This document shows, piece by piece, positions 1-12,195 of a stretch of DNA of 64,000 nucleotides (the stretch's first letter is position 1; each line of letters opens with the position of its first letter). Origin of the DNA: Allolobophora icterica (taxonomy: Eukaryota; Annelida; Clitellata; Crassiclitellata; Lumbricidae); contig OY744604.1 of assembly GCA_963556255.1 (NCBI GenBank), positions 76,214,736 through 76,278,735 on the forward strand, given 5' to 3'. The notes below the pieces were generated by a model. It did not search any database. It was not told the origin of the DNA and saw only the letters and a list, made by a program, of their open reading frames with translations. Position numbers and translations under genes: made by a program.

Positions 1-239
1 TCAAGCCAAATTGCCTAAAATGCGATTGCTTTTTGTTGTTTGTTTTCATATCTGAACGTCACAGTCACTGGAAGTAAAAATCATTAATTTTTCAATAAAT
101 GTTAGCAGAGTTGATGCATCAGAAATGAAGGAATTACGTCATTTTAATAGCTTAAACGCTCAAGAAATCGTGTCCACATTTCCAGAACTTTTCTTCACAG
201 CCTCCCCTTCCCAAACCAATTCCCTCACTGTTTCGGAAA

Positions 240-292
240 ACTAACCGGTAGGGTGTATTCAACTCTAATTTTACCACTACAGCCCTGGATGT
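240..292 (-). mobile_element. Terminal fragment of a hAT-like repeat (CAGGGCTGTAG family)
   Basis: The reverse complement of this stretch matches the first 50 or so bases of the complete element at 61304, from the terminus CAGGGCTGTAGTGGTAAAAT to the ACCGGT motif. Only one end is present, so it is a relic. Flanking sequence up to base 560 is AT-rich and shows no gene. Confidence 0.6.
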
Positions 293-562
293 AGTGTAGC
301 ATAGAAATAAAGTAGCTTAAAACTATATGCTGACAGGTAGGCAGAATATAGGCTTCAATAAGCACAGTTCATTAGTGACCTGCCTTTGTAACTATTTGCT
401 GGATGTAATTGAACGTGTTGTTTGAACAAAACGTTTTTTTTATAAATTACTTAAAACAAAACTGATTATAATCAGCCATCTATTTCTACACTCTGTTTAA
501 TTCGAAGCAATACAAATTGCTGATACAGAAAATAGCAGTCACGCAGCACATAGACAAATATA

Positions 563-638
563 ATGTCTAGAGGCTGTTTATTCCCAGTGATGGGAAATAT
601 ATGTCTACAGGCTGTTTATTCCAAGTGATGGGCACTAA
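563..638 (+). repeat. 38-bp tandem duplication of a transposon junction
   Basis: A 38-bp unit starting ATGTCTAGAGGCTGTTTATT at 563 is repeated from 601 with few changes. Each copy holds the target sequence TTTATTCC followed by the start of the MITE terminus. The first copy reads CAGTGATGGG and the second AAGTGATGGG. The duplication therefore copied an insertion junction. Confidence 0.75.
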
Positions 639-1129
639 ACTATTTGTTTAGTTAAACTTAAGCTATTTTCCAACTAAAAAAAATAGTTTAACTAAAGTTG
701 GCAACTGATTTTGGAAATTAGTTAACTAAACTAAAAAAGTAGTTAAACTCTTTCTAACTTTTTCCAACTTTGTACAACAAACATTTTCACAATAACAGAG
801 GTTAAGTGAACTGTAATAATGCAGAGCGTCAAACTATGCAATGTGTACAATTACAGAAGTACTGTAAGAAGTGTATGAATTTGAAAACACTAATGCTAAC
901 ACCATGCAGTGTTAAAATGTTTTTTGTTGACAGTGTTCAACGTTCATTGTGGAAAAAAGTTGCTTAATGCTGACTTTTTAGTTTAACTTTATAGGTAGCA
1001 ACTAAATTTTTTAAGTTAAACTATGGTTTTAACTAAACTATGTTTTAGTTAAACTTCATCCTTAACTAAAAAATTTTTTTAGTTAAACTAGAAGTTAGCA
1101 GCTTTTTAGTTAACTATTGCCCATCACTG
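623..1129. mobile_element. hAT-type MITE, 507 bp, TSD TTTATTCC
   Basis: The element is AT-rich. It begins AAGTGATGGGCA and ends TGCCCATCACTG, which are inverted copies apart from the first base. The 8-bp direct repeat TTTATTCC flanks it at 615-622 and 1130-1137. The interior is made of many TTAGTTAAACT-like words on both strands and has no coding capacity. An 8-bp target duplication and CAG-type ends are hallmarks of the hAT superfamily. Confidence 0.85.
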
Positions 1130-1137
1130 TTTATTCC

Positions 1138-1994
1138 ATAAGCAGGCTCCGTAAAACAGACAGCTGTAACATGAATCACTTATGCGAACAAGTAAAAGTT
1201 GGCTTCAAGCGGCGAAAAACGCAAAAGGAGCCTTACAGAAAAACAACGTGCAAATACTGGTTCACGACGTAACAACACATCATCCAACTCAGAGTGATGT
1301 AAAGCGACTAATCGAGAGACCGACAACAAAAAGATAGTCAGCAGGACCAACAAACAAATCCATTCTAAATAGAAACTGAACACAACCACTTTAATACGGT
1401 CGGCTTTCGCGACAAAGTGTACTACAAGGCGCAATATACCAAGCCTATCCCTAAACGTCGTACGTCGTATGTAGCGACATATTCTTTAAACGATCTCTGA
1501 AACATATATATGCATGTATATACATACTATTGTTAGCAAAACAGTGTATATTACTGCATATATTTGCACATTTACAGACAAAGAAGTTTATCGCTTCTCC
1601 AGATCTCCAAGGATTCCTTGACGTCAGTCACGGTCTCGCTTCTGTGGTCTGTCCAGTTGAAACCTCCTTCGAATTCTCCAAATTCTTTTTAGGCTCACTC
1701 TATTACGCAACGACTTTCTATACAGTCCACAACAGCCAATCTTTATACAAGCCCATCATTCCGTTATAGGGTTACCGAGGTAAAGATCTCAAATATATAT
1801 CGCATTTTGGAGAACAAACGAATACGAGATTAGCTATATAATTATGAGGTAAACCAAATGAATGTTCTACAGAGAGAATACCGTCACTCACCCACCATAA
1901 TCAACCGTCGCTCGCCCATTAACTGCTTCGTGCTCCTCAATTTATCGCGCCACAGGATATCCACGCAATTAAAATTCCACCCCATCCAGAATTC
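1138..1994. other. Non-repetitive AT-rich stretch, no gene seen
   Basis: Short open frames exist on both strands, but none shows a domain, a splice context or a composition that supports coding. Confidence 0.5.
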
Positions 1995-2220
1995 CTACCC
2001 TGATCCATCCAAATGATCCGCCTTTCGAGTTTTCTCGACCTCAGCGAAACCCACATAAGCAGCTGCTTTGCCTCCTCGCTCTGTCCACCGGACTCGGATC
2101 TTCACTTGACATCTCTGAAAAGTCCCTCTGACATGACGCAGCGGTCGTGAATAAAATGGTGCCCTGTGTTTAACTTTAGAGTAGCGCTTTATAAATTTGG
2201 AATTTGCAATTGCTATTAAC
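1995..2220 (+). mobile_element. 3' end fragment of a CR1/L2-like LINE
   Basis: The reverse strand of this block matches blocks at 33440-33690 and 61780-62260 (shared words such as CACGACCGCTGCGTCA, AGAGG and GTCCGGT). In LINE orientation it ends with GCGCTTTATAAATTTGG, the 3' tail motif that recurs on the LINE and SINE copies in this window. The open frame readable on its minus strand is therefore repeat sequence and not a host gene. Confidence 0.6.
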
Positions 2221-2222
2221 AT

Positions 2223-3591
<1,369 letters not shown>

Positions 3592-3772
3592 TACTCAAGC
3601 AGATATAGATATGATATTCCAAGAAGCATCTTTTATCGAACCAAGTAAATAATTCCTAAAACCAAAATTAAACGAAAACAAATTTGTATGACGGATGAAC
3701 AGAAACTCTACTACGATTGAGAAATTTAAGGTTAGAGCAATATTCTATGACTTCGGGAGAAGCAAGTATTAC

Positions 3773-3815
3773 CTCTGGAGGGTCTTTATTTTCGAAACTC
3801 CTTGTACATTGTTTC
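3773..3815 (-). CDS. Tentative cytoplasmic exon of receptor gene 1
   Basis: On the minus strand a T-rich tract ending ATAAAG precedes 43 bases that are open in one frame, followed by the donor GTAATA. The gene 1 transmembrane exon ends with two bases of a codon (CG). The first base here would complete an arginine codon and give a basic, then acidic, tail (KQCTRSFENKDPPE). The frame agreement is the only support. The exon is short, the acceptor lacks a C before AG, and transcript data could easily refute it. Confidence 0.3.
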
Positions 3816-4635
3816 CTTTATAAAAAAATTAACCAACATAAAATTAATGGAATAGTTACCTGCTTCAATTTGCGAGATGTCTAACGCTACTTCATTTTGA
3901 TACAGGCCTATTACATTGTAAAATATGCATTGCATTAGCCTATTTGCAGAATTTAATTAGAACTCATGTATTTGATCAAACTTTGTTTAAGAGATATTGC
4001 ATCAAATTTTAGTTAAGACAATCATATTCGAATTGTTCTGCATGCGTTTGTGTTTAATTGCAAGGTACTGTAACTCTCTGGCTTTAAGGGTGACAAGAAC
4101 GATTCTTGTCTACGTTAGTCTTAAATTTCTAAACCGAGGTAATTAAAATCTGCAATTCTCCGTGGATCAGGAAACGTCTAGAAATCCGCCAGTTATTACG
4201 ACAAAAATGCAACGCCGAATTAATCAATGGCGGTAATCATATAAAATATTGATTGAGTATATAGAAACTATAGGATATCCGGAATTAGGACACGGATCAG
4301 ACGCGGATTTGCCTTAACTCTACTCTCGTCTGGCCCTACACGAGTGGCATTCGTTGTTACTTTATAAACTAATGTCTCTTGCTGAAACCAAATTAGAATA
4401 ATGGACTACGAGAAAATGATGAAGAGACAACTGTAAAAGGCTGTGAATGATAAAGTTTTATAGCAAATTTAGTTTTCAAGGTAACTTTCTAATGAAATAC
4501 ATATTCCTTATTTCATTGGGATTCAAATAATCGATTGTAATAGCGAACTATTCTATAAAGTTGCGCCAGTTAAAGTCTATGCATTTTGGTTCCACAAACG
4601 TTTACACCACGAGTTAAATGGTTGATTAAGCCTAA

Positions 4636-5081
4636 GGGGCCGTCCACATATTACGTACGCAATGAGGGGGGTCGGGGGGGTCGGATTTTGGCGATTTTGC
4701 GTACGGGTGCGAACGGGGGGGGAGGGGGTCGGACAAAAGTGTACGTACGCAAAATTAATTTCTAATTATGACGTCCACATTAGCCTATTTATAACTCTAT
4801 TGTCCTATAGTTGTCCGATGGCATTTTATTACATTATATAAAAGCCATGTGCAGTTATTCTGTGCTGTGAACGAGACACCTATAATTTGTCTATATTGGC
4901 CCTCACTCATCCTTCAATCTGGCCTAAAGTGCAGACTTTCGAGACACTTTCTGCAGCTGGTCTCCCGGGGGGTGCGTCAAGTGTACGTACGCGGGGGGTG
5001 TGGAAGAAAGTACGCTTGCGAACAGGGGGAGGGGGGTCAAATTTTCCCGGATTTTTGCGTACGTAATATATGGATGGCCCC
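4636..5081. mobile_element. Harbinger-like MITE, 446 bp, TSD TAA
   Basis: The ends are inverted copies of about 28 bp, starting GGGGCCGTCCACATATTACG on the left and the near-identical GGGGCCATCCATATATTACG in reverse complement on the right. TAA flanks both sides (4633-4635 and 5082-5084). GG-rich termini with a 3-bp TWA target are typical of PIF/Harbinger elements. Subterminal TACGTACGC words and G-runs lie on both sides. There is no transposase. Confidence 0.75.
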
Positions 5082-5184
5082 TAAGTAGGCATACTCCGTA
5101 TATCTGAAAAGCGCTATCTATTGAATAAGTTTGATCCTGCACAAAGGAATATTAAAAAATTAAATGTACCATAAAATCGCTTAC

Positions 5185-5320
5185 CGCTTGTAAAGAAACA
5201 CGATGATAAACACAGTTCCAATAACACAGGCACAAACTATGATGCTAACGATGACGAATAATAGCTGAGACGGAGTAGTAGTAGTTTTTATAGTAGTAGT
5301 TGGCTGTGTCAACGAGGCAT
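5185..5320 (-). CDS. Receptor gene 1: stalk plus transmembrane exon
   Basis: The minus strand shows an acceptor TTTTACTAG, 136 open bases and a donor GTAAGC. Joined in phase 1 to the upstream Ig exon, the exon encodes a threonine-rich stalk (TTTIKTTTTPSQ) and then about 25 hydrophobic residues (LLFVIVSIIVCACVIGTVFI...) ending in a basic stop-transfer LYKR. This is the layout of a type I membrane protein. The threonine run could carry O-glycans. The exon ends in phase 2, so a further cytoplasmic exon is needed; 3773-3815 is a weak candidate. Confidence 0.75.
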
Positions 5321-5898
5321 CTAGTAAAACAAGAGAACCTCCGATACTAACTTAGGTTTTGTTTACTTTTTCAAATAATTAAGCGTTTCAATATGCACTG
5401 AATTATTGCAATTTTGATAATCTAGATATACAAGCTTGGAATAGTTTCAGCTATAGCTTCCTGGTCTGTCTGTGCGCAAAAGCTTCAAAAAGCTATGCTA
5501 TGAAGTACTAGAATGCCAGATCCCTTTTAGCTTACAAACAGTTAACATTTTTACTCAACCTATTATTATCAATATTATCCAATTGAATATGCATGGATAA
5601 AATGGATATTAAAACTGGAATAAAGTATTTAAATTTGTCATCAAACATTAATGTTATTGGACGGTGAAAAAAATCAAAATTTCCATCTCATAGATGGAAT
5701 TATGATTAAGCTTATAATTAAGATCCTATTTTTTTTATCCTAACCTTTAATTTGATTTGGATCCACATAACCAAGTTCAAATAAAAACGATTTTTATAAC
5801 TAGCGTAAGATTTCATCACCCTGTTAAAGTTATCTGAACAGGTTACTACTTGCCACAGGAGCCTAAGTTCACTGTTGAACAGTAGCTTGATAACTAAC
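5321..5898 (-). other. Intron of receptor gene 1 between Ig2 and transmembrane exons
   Basis: The reverse strand starts with donor GTTAGT after 5899 and ends with CTAG before 5320. The interior is AT-rich and has no other recognised feature. Confidence 0.6.
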
Positions 5899-6216
5899 CT
5901 GCTGATTCTATTCTCAGCGTGCAGTTCTCAAGTAGACCTGGAACGTTTGTGGCTGTTGTTTCGTGTGGTTTGCTCTTCAGCACAAACGTTGGTGTGCATG
6001 TAAGGATGTACGATGCTCCGGATTCAGTTTGATTGAGTGGCACAATCAGAAAACTAGTCACTCCACGGTTTATATTAGTAGTTGTATCGTTTGTTTCTAT
6101 CCGTCCGTTCATGTTGTGCCACTGTATCTCAGGAGCCCAGTTTCCAGTGAAGTCAATGCTGCAGCTCGCATTTACAATACCAGATGTCACTGTCATTGAA
6201 CAAATAGGTGACGTGT
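5899..6216 (-). CDS. Receptor gene 1: second Ig-like domain exon
   Basis: This is a 318-bp symmetrical phase-1 exon on the minus strand, with acceptor TTATTCCAG and donor GTTAGT. The translation has an early cysteine in NASCSIDF, a tryptophan in EIQWHN and a late cysteine in YILTCTP, which is the C-W-C spacing of an Ig fold. The usual DxGxYxC signature is altered to ESGASYILTC. It carries several N-glycosylation sequons (NAS, NDT, NQT, NCT). One exon per domain with phase-1 borders is the normal gene structure for Ig-superfamily receptors. The ligand and cell type cannot be read from the sequence. Confidence 0.75.
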
Positions 6217-6491
6217 CTGGAATAAAAAATCAAATATAAAATATTTTAAGCAGCCATGTAAAAAAACACAGTTTGGGAAGGAAGGATACATGTTGTTTGA
6301 ATCAGTTGTAGCTCAAGTGCTTTAGAATTAAATAATATAGAAAACACAAAAAATGAACGTTAGCAATTTAATAATTTACAAATTTTAAACAATGGGGATA
6401 TTGTATCAGCTAGTAACAAGCTTATAACGTTGAAACTGTAAAAAAACTGAATTGAGTTTATTAACTAGGAAGTTAACGCATGAATACTTGC

Positions 6492-6803
6492 CTAACACAA
6501 TCATCTCTGCACTCTGGTCAGCCGAAGTTACGTCCGGTTGGCAAGTGTATTGTCCAGCTGTACTTTCGGACGCATCAAATAAGAGGTTGAAATGTCCTTG
6601 TACAGAATCATTTACTGAAAATAGGGATTTCATGTCATTGACGACCTTATGGCCATCGTATATCCTCCTCTCATTGCTTTCAAAAGGTTTTGTATATTTC
6701 CAGAAACCATTCCATTGTTCCTTCGTTGAGCAATCCAGCTGAACTTTATCACCTTTTACCGCAGCGCGATTCAATGGTTTTGAAGTTTCACAAAGACTGA
6801 ACT
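6492..6803 (-). CDS. Receptor gene 1: first recognised Ig-like domain exon
   Basis: This is a 312-bp phase-1 exon on the minus strand with acceptor GTGTTTTAG. The translation contains VQLDC, FWKY and DASESTAGQYTCQ, so the B-strand cysteine, the core tryptophan and the F-strand DxxxYxC motif are all visible. The donor appears to be the non-canonical GC type (TAG followed by GCAAGT). The next exon joins it in phase 1 without a stop. The domain resembles V- or C2-type Ig domains of innate receptors; closer assignment would need a profile search. The signal-peptide exon should lie at higher coordinates but was not found. Confidence 0.75.
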
Positions 6804-7465
6804 CTAAAACACAAGCATTTGTTACACTGTCTTGTCACTTCATAATTACATAACGATACTTTCTATAAATAAGAAATCACTTGTAAATTTTAAGAAATTG
6901 TGATTTAACACTTTAGCGACGAACTGCATTGGTTTACCAGTCACTTTTACTACATGCTCGTCGTTAAAGTGTTGGAGTCTTGTGAGAGTTGACATAGTCT
7001 CGGGGAGGTGTGATTTTTTAATTCTCCTAATACTTCCAAACGGATATTTGACGCGAATTACGCATAGTTTCTGAATATTCAAACGTTGCACAAGACTATA
7101 TGTCTTGAAGATAGTAGGTTGTCATGCCGTGGCTCAATTTTAACCGAGGCTTTAACTGAAGAAATTGCTGTTTGATGGAACGAATAGGCCTAATTTTGCG
7201 TTTGTAACCTCAGCGCTTTGTTTTCATGCTTTCAGAAAATTCTAATGGTGGTTTTAGCCTATAAACATCAGTGACCTTGAATCTAGTGGCCTTGAGTTTC
7301 ATTTATTTTGGTCACGTGCAACTAGAAAAGAAACAGGTCTTTGCTTAGTGGAAAGTCAGTTTTGATGAATTGCCCATAGACAAGTTGGAAGACATAATCG
7401 ATCTGACCATAGGCTAGTTGGAAGACATAATTTATATGTAATAGCTTTACACAGAACGATAGATG
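6804..7465. other. Flank or first intron of receptor gene 1, no exon identified
   Basis: A minus-strand open frame at 6846-7091 has no recognisable domain and no splice context I could support. Nothing else stands out. Confidence 0.4.
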
Positions 7466-7737
7466 ATATAATAATTATTCGTGTTTATTGACAAGCTCAC
7501 TGACAAACCGCAGTAAGTTGCATTGAAACAAAAGAAACATGACGGAACAATTATCAAGATCTTTATTAACACACATCTTGGCAGCCTGTAGGCCGCCCGC
7601 TCATTTTGCTGCTGCCCCCTAGGAAATGGAAGGCTGAGTCGACCTAGAGGGGGCTTACGGTTATCGAATCGCGACTTTTCAAGATCTAATGCTCTTCAGG
7701 CCAGAGTGTTACCATTCATCTATCCCCTCCCCAATAA
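7466..7737 (-). mobile_element. tRNA-like SINE with downstream unit, paralogous to 42612-42890
   Basis: The reverse strand begins GGGATAGATGAATGGTAAC (A-box-like) and has CGCGATTCGATAAC (B-box-like) about 50 bases on. It continues through CGACTCAGCCTTCCATTTCC into sequence shared base for base, with scattered changes, with 42612-42890. The B box is degenerate, so this is probably an old copy. Confidence 0.6.
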
Positions 7738-7789
7738 ACATGTTGAAGAGTGGTCGTAGAATCAAGGCACACACAGGGAATAATTTTAT

Positions 7790-8060
7790 ATGATGTATTA
7801 GAAGCGGTAAAAAGTTCTTATTCCATTAGTAACTGTTCTGTCTGCTTATACCTGCAGGATCTTGTTTATCATTCAGTTCCGGTCTCGTGGGCTTATCTGT
7901 TTTAACTGGCTGATCCATTTGAATATTTGGCCACGCAGAAATGTACATGACCTTGTCAATGATTGCGATTTATGACTGCAATTATACGTCAAAGCGCCAT
8001 CAATTGTTATGTGTATCCATGATAGATTAAACCAGGTAATACATGATAGGTTAGATAGGA
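7790..8060. repeat. Diverged duplicated block, copy 1 of 39795-40060
   Basis: The words GAAGCGGTA, ACTGTTCTG, CTTATCTGTTTT, TGATC, AATATTTGGC, AATGATTGCGA and TATCCATxATAGATTAAAC occur in the same order in both blocks. Identity is clearly below that of a recent copy. The block contains the relic cytoplasmic exon at 7852-7918. Confidence 0.75.
7852..7918 (-). pseudogene. Relic of a receptor cytoplasmic-tail exon
   Basis: The minus strand reads ATG GAT CAG CCA GTT and stays open for MDQPVKTDKPTRPELN and DKQDPAG to a donor GTATAAG. The duplicate block at 39.9 kb has an intact acceptor (CAATAG) at the same place, as does the gene 2 tail exon at 50922-50972 (TCAATAG, then ATCAAGAAGATCC). Here TAG has become ATG, which would destroy the acceptor. 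It could also be a genuine first exon, but the comparison favours a decayed paralogue. Confidence 0.4.
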
Positions 8061-8095
8061 TACGATAATATATGACATTGACAATAGGAGATATG

Positions 8096-8245
8096 ACAAG
8101 GTCAGGTCAGGTCAGATCAGATCAGGTCAAAACAGATCAGGTCAGATCAGGTCAGGTCAGGTTAGATCAGATCAGGTCAGATCAGGTCAGATCAGGTCAA
8201 ATCAGATCAGGTCAGATCAGATCAGGCCAGGTCAGGTCAGATCAG
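8096..8245. repeat. Pentanucleotide (GRTCA)n satellite-like array
   Basis: About 150 bases are built almost entirely from GGTCA and GATCA units in irregular order, starting GACAAGGTCAGGTCAGGTCA. Confidence 0.9.
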
Positions 8246-8249
8246 ATGT

Positions 8250-9320
8250 GATATCAGACAATACACGACGAGACAAAAGCAAGATAAGACCACAATTTTT
8301 CGAAATCATTGTTCACAGTACGCAGATCATATTTCACTGTACTTTAAATTCCACCCATTGGATGCATTTATGCGTAGGTCCTATCAAAAATATGGGTCTT
8401 TGTCACTGCAGAACAGGCGAGGCTGTAATCGAATAGGCTACGGTTGAATCCGTCAAATACTAAGTTCATATGACTCGCTACACGGAAGGCGTGAAAGAAG
8501 ACAGCACCGATAAAGGCCCTGTGCTGGGAACCATAAAGCAGCGTCCGGGACGTTGGTATGCTAATGGGTAAAGATTGGACTGCAGTGAGCCATTCATCCC
8601 CGGATCATGTCAACTTTCTGTGTTGGTGCTGATTCTACCAACTGCGCCAAATCTGTGTCATTCAACAACATTTACCGTGTGACGCTCCTTCGAATCTTCT
8701 TTATTTTATATTTATGACTTTGGACTATTGCAATATAGTCCATGCAGGCCTGCCTGAATACGTGCATACATTCTTACTTACAAACACAAATGCACACGTA
8801 GGTCCTACATATTCACATAAAGAATAAACTAGAATGCTATGGAATAGAATTAAAGAAAATAGATTGTTTAGGATTGATTAAATTTAAAAAAAACTTTGGT
8901 AGGCGTTGCTATGTAGGGCCTACTCCATCGTTATCAACGGGTCTTGCGGTTAGATAAATGGCGTTATCTCAGCGACGTTAACGAAATACCGCATAGGAAC
9001 TGCTCAAATTCATCACCTAAGCATTATTGATTAAACTAAAGCTAGCCTACACGGAAATCGGCTGAAGACTATATATGCCAATAATAGTCCAAGTACCTAA
9101 TCATAACATTAGCTCATTCAGTTGAAGTGGTTATGTGCAACATCTGCCAATTTATTACGTTACGACACTGTTTGGCATCGCACAATGAAGCAAAGAAATG
9201 AAAACTCGATTGTACATTCCAGAAAATGTGCACTTCTTGCAAAGGCTAAAGTCATTACACAGTCAAATAATGGGATCATGCTTGCTTTGACATGTTAATA
9301 TGACACTGGCAACAACGATC
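8250..9320. other. No gene or repeat recognised
   Basis: Short frames only. No domain, tRNA-like box or inverted repeat was seen. Confidence 0.4.
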
Positions 9321-9324
9321 AGGT

Positions 9325-9610
9325 AAAAAGGTAAAGGTTTTGCCCATACTCGTTTTTCGAGCGTCGGGCCCGGTGCTGATCCCAGGTGTTAAGCCATCAG
9401 CCCTTGGATGGCATTGCCATACATCGGCGGTAGGTGATCAGGTCTTTCCGCCGAAGCGAAGGTTACCTGCGCAGTGAAACTACTACTCATTTTACTGCTC
9501 TCCTCTAAGGAGTAGAAGGCTGAGTTGACGTTTGCGGGGCTAGCGGGTTCCGAGCCCGCTACCTTCTGCTCTTCGTGCCAGTGTGTTACCAATCAGCTAT
9601 CGCCCCGCCT
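9325..9610 (-). mobile_element. tRNA-derived SINE, minus strand
   Basis: The reverse strand starts GGCGGGGCGATAGCTGATTG. It contains an A-box-like TAGCTGATTGG and, about 45 bases later, a B-box-like GGCTCGGAACC. It then has CAACTCAGCCTTCTACTCCT, which resembles the CGACTCAGCCTTCC segment of the copies at 7.6 and 42.8 kb. It belongs to the same SINE type. The tRNA fold is degenerate, so it is not a functional tRNA gene. Confidence 0.6.
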
Positions 9611-9614
9611 CAAC

Positions 9615-11356
9615 AACGATCAAATTAACCATAAATAATGCAGCCTAGTTATAACTGTATAGGTGGGTTTTACCGAGGACGCTATAGAGTCAAGTACCTT
9701 TCATTTCTCATCCTGGATTCCTCGTCAGATATAAGGATATTTTACGCAGTGACATATCTGTAGCCATCAGCCCAAACCAGTAGCTTATCACGTGACCTGA
9801 TAATATTTTCAGCTATTGGAAAACCACTATGAAACGTTGGCTGAGGCTGACGAATAATCAATGTATGGTTACATGATAAATTTAGCTGGCTCGTGTGTTC
9901 TAAAAACATCAGCTGCTCCAGGCCTTTGCGGTGGTTTTTCCAGTAGCCTATTCATAGCCATATCTGGGTTTACCAGGAGGCAGGACATCGGTAAACACGA
10001 CTCATGTGTACATTCTGAAAGCCATTAGCCTACTGATTAGGATAATTTATGAAAAGATGTTTTCATTTTCTTCATATTAATCATGGTCCTCAATAACATA
10101 AGGATCATTTTTCATAAGCATCCTCAGAATTGGTTCGTCGTTGTTGTCTGACTCCCTGACTCTCGGGCATTGACCTGGCACCAAAAACCCAAACTGACTA
10201 CCCCTCCAATCTTCGTCAATTTTTCTGAGTCCAGCCACTACGCTCAACTCGCTCCTTTTCGTCCTAGCTTCTCTGCCCTTCTGTAACTTCATCCCTGAAA
10301 TGGATATCCCTATAGTTGATCCTCACATCCAGGAAAAGAACTCGTGCCAGAATGGTGACAATTTGACCTATCTGATCCGTCCAATGAATTCACCAAACCT
10401 GCACTTTGTAGTTTCAGCACCGCCCTTTCGTCTCTCGCCGCTCCAGTTCTAAATACCATCCACCGTAGTCGCCCGAATGTCTGCCTGTCTGATACTTAGA
10501 TCTTGAACTGGAAGCGATTCCGATCTTACCTGCCAATTTTTCTGTGACTTAACGCCTGTCAGTAAGTTTATTCCCGCGACTTAGCTGTTTTTGGCGTTTC
10601 GAATAGCCTACGATTGGAATACGATGCTCATGCAAACTGGGTGCTGTGGACTTGATTGATATAGCACCATGGAATATATCGTGGTTTACCTGACGAATCT
10701 TTTCTGTGGCGCTGAGAAATTTCGGATATTTCAAATTTTCATCTATACCGCAACAGCAACAGCTTAAGCAACACTGCTCATGGTCTTCAATTGTTTCAGA
10801 ATCTGAGTTTAGGTGTGGCGTACAACTGTGCTATCATAGAAACAATGTAGCAGTTAAGCGGGATTTAGACATTGGACTCTCTTTGGCATGCAATAGTTTC
10901 TATTACCTGTCATTTCTACTCTTTTCTGGAGATAAATTATTTCGTTTTAATTATATTATAAAAGCGCACGACTTTGTTATAGGCCTAAGCTTAACGTTAA
11001 GAGAATGGCTGTGTTACATACCAAAGTGACAAGAAACGAAAACGATCCATAGCAGCAAGTGAAGATTTGAAGTGTTGCGATATCGTACATGAATGATATT
11101 TGGAGCTTTGTCGATAGGATGGACTGACGAGTGACGTATTCTTTCAGCAGGTAGAGAGCTATGGTTGCAAAATGAAAACTTCAGATTGGTGATGTGTTTT
11201 CTTTGGTTTGTTGACTTCATAGTGAGAGCATGTCAGTTGTGTGTTTCACGAATTATTTTCGTTGTCCTGAAAAAAATATATGGACTTAATATTTTCCAAA
11301 ATCGACACTAGGATTTCAAAGCCATCAAATTTTAAAAGAAGCCCGGACAGGGGAAT
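9615..11356. other. Mostly unassigned DNA with weakly coding-looking minus-strand frames
   Basis: Minus-strand frames at 10077-10292 and 10549-10734 are charged and free of low complexity, but neither has a domain I recognise. The stretch 10385-10500, read on the minus strand, resembles 12960-13030, so these frames may be parts of an unidentified repeat. Confidence 0.35.
10385..10500 (-). repeat. Inverted relative of 12960-13030
   Basis: The reverse strand reads CTACGGTGGATGGTATTTAG then AACTGGAGCGG. The plus strand at 12987 reads CTACGGTGGATGGTGTTTTG then AATTGGAGCGG. The match is short but strong, and weaker similarity (GGCAGGTAA) lies upstream of both. Confidence 0.4.
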
Positions 11357-11364
11357 GTAATGTG

Positions 11365-11547
11365 CCGGCCCGCATTAGGGGTAGGTGGTGCTAAGGGTGC
11401 TACAGCACCCGGGCCCGCAGTTTTGAGGGCCCCACATTTTCGGGAGTACAATAAATTTCTTTATTGTACTTGTAATTGGGCCAACGCGAATGGCTATATA
11501 TAGGTAATCACAACACCCGGGCCCGCACTACCCTTAATGCGGCCCTG
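11365..11547. mobile_element. hAT-like MITE, 183 bp, TSD 7 of 8
   Basis: The left end is CCGGCCCGCATTA. The right end, reverse complemented, is CAGGGCCGCATTA. GTAATGTG precedes the element and GTAGTGTG follows it. Subterminal ACCCGGGCCCGCA motifs occur on both sides. There is no coding sequence. Confidence 0.6.
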
Positions 11548-11555
11548 GTAGTGTG

Positions 11556-12195
11556 GTGTTTTGCAAGAATAGGAATTTTCTAAGCTTAAGTTTTCATTAG
11601 AGGGCAATTGACCGTTTTATATAAGAATACACGACTTTCTGAACTCCACATCCAAAACCTACTGAAATACGGTTTATTTCTTAGTTGCTCTTAATATCCT
11701 CATGCATAATATCCAGAGGTCATTCGACCATAACTTATGTATTGATGCATGTTTTGGCACTGAAAAACTGTAATATCTAATGTGTATAGGGGCCTAACAT
11801 AAATCTTTAAAAAATCAGCGCTACACAAAAGCTGCACAGGGAACACCAACTTACACGTATTCCCCGGAGCAGTAGCCAATCAGAGCCGAAGGACCCAGGC
11901 TGTTGGGTCAGGACTCAAGCTGTTGGGTCAGGAGTCTCGGGACCCAGGCTGTTGGGTCAGTTTTGGTTCTAGATCAGAATACTGAGGGATACTGTGAGAA
12001 CGCGTGATGATAAGATGGGAAGTGATTACGATTACAACGATCGTTGTAGAATAGTGCAATATTTGATGCAGATTAAAATGATTTAAAAATAAAATGCGGT
12101 TTTAAATTTCTGTACAATTCTTAGATAACCTGTAGTATTAGTGTTAGAACTTTTTCCTTTAATTTTACACGTTGCACATATTTTAACAGCAGAAG
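11556..12195. other. No gene seen; short direct repeats
   Basis: The only structure is the phrase CCAGGCTGTTGGGTCAG and its variants, found three times between 11897 and 11960. The rest is AT-rich. Confidence 0.5.

Noticed and set aside
1880..1950. Possible tyrosine-containing tail exon of gene 1 (minus strand, before a GTGAGT donor)
   Set aside because: The acceptor side is poor and the phase does not follow from the known exons.
1995..2222. Minus-strand frame as a host exon
   Set aside because: The same sequence recurs at 33.5 and 61.8 kb as the 3' end of a LINE.
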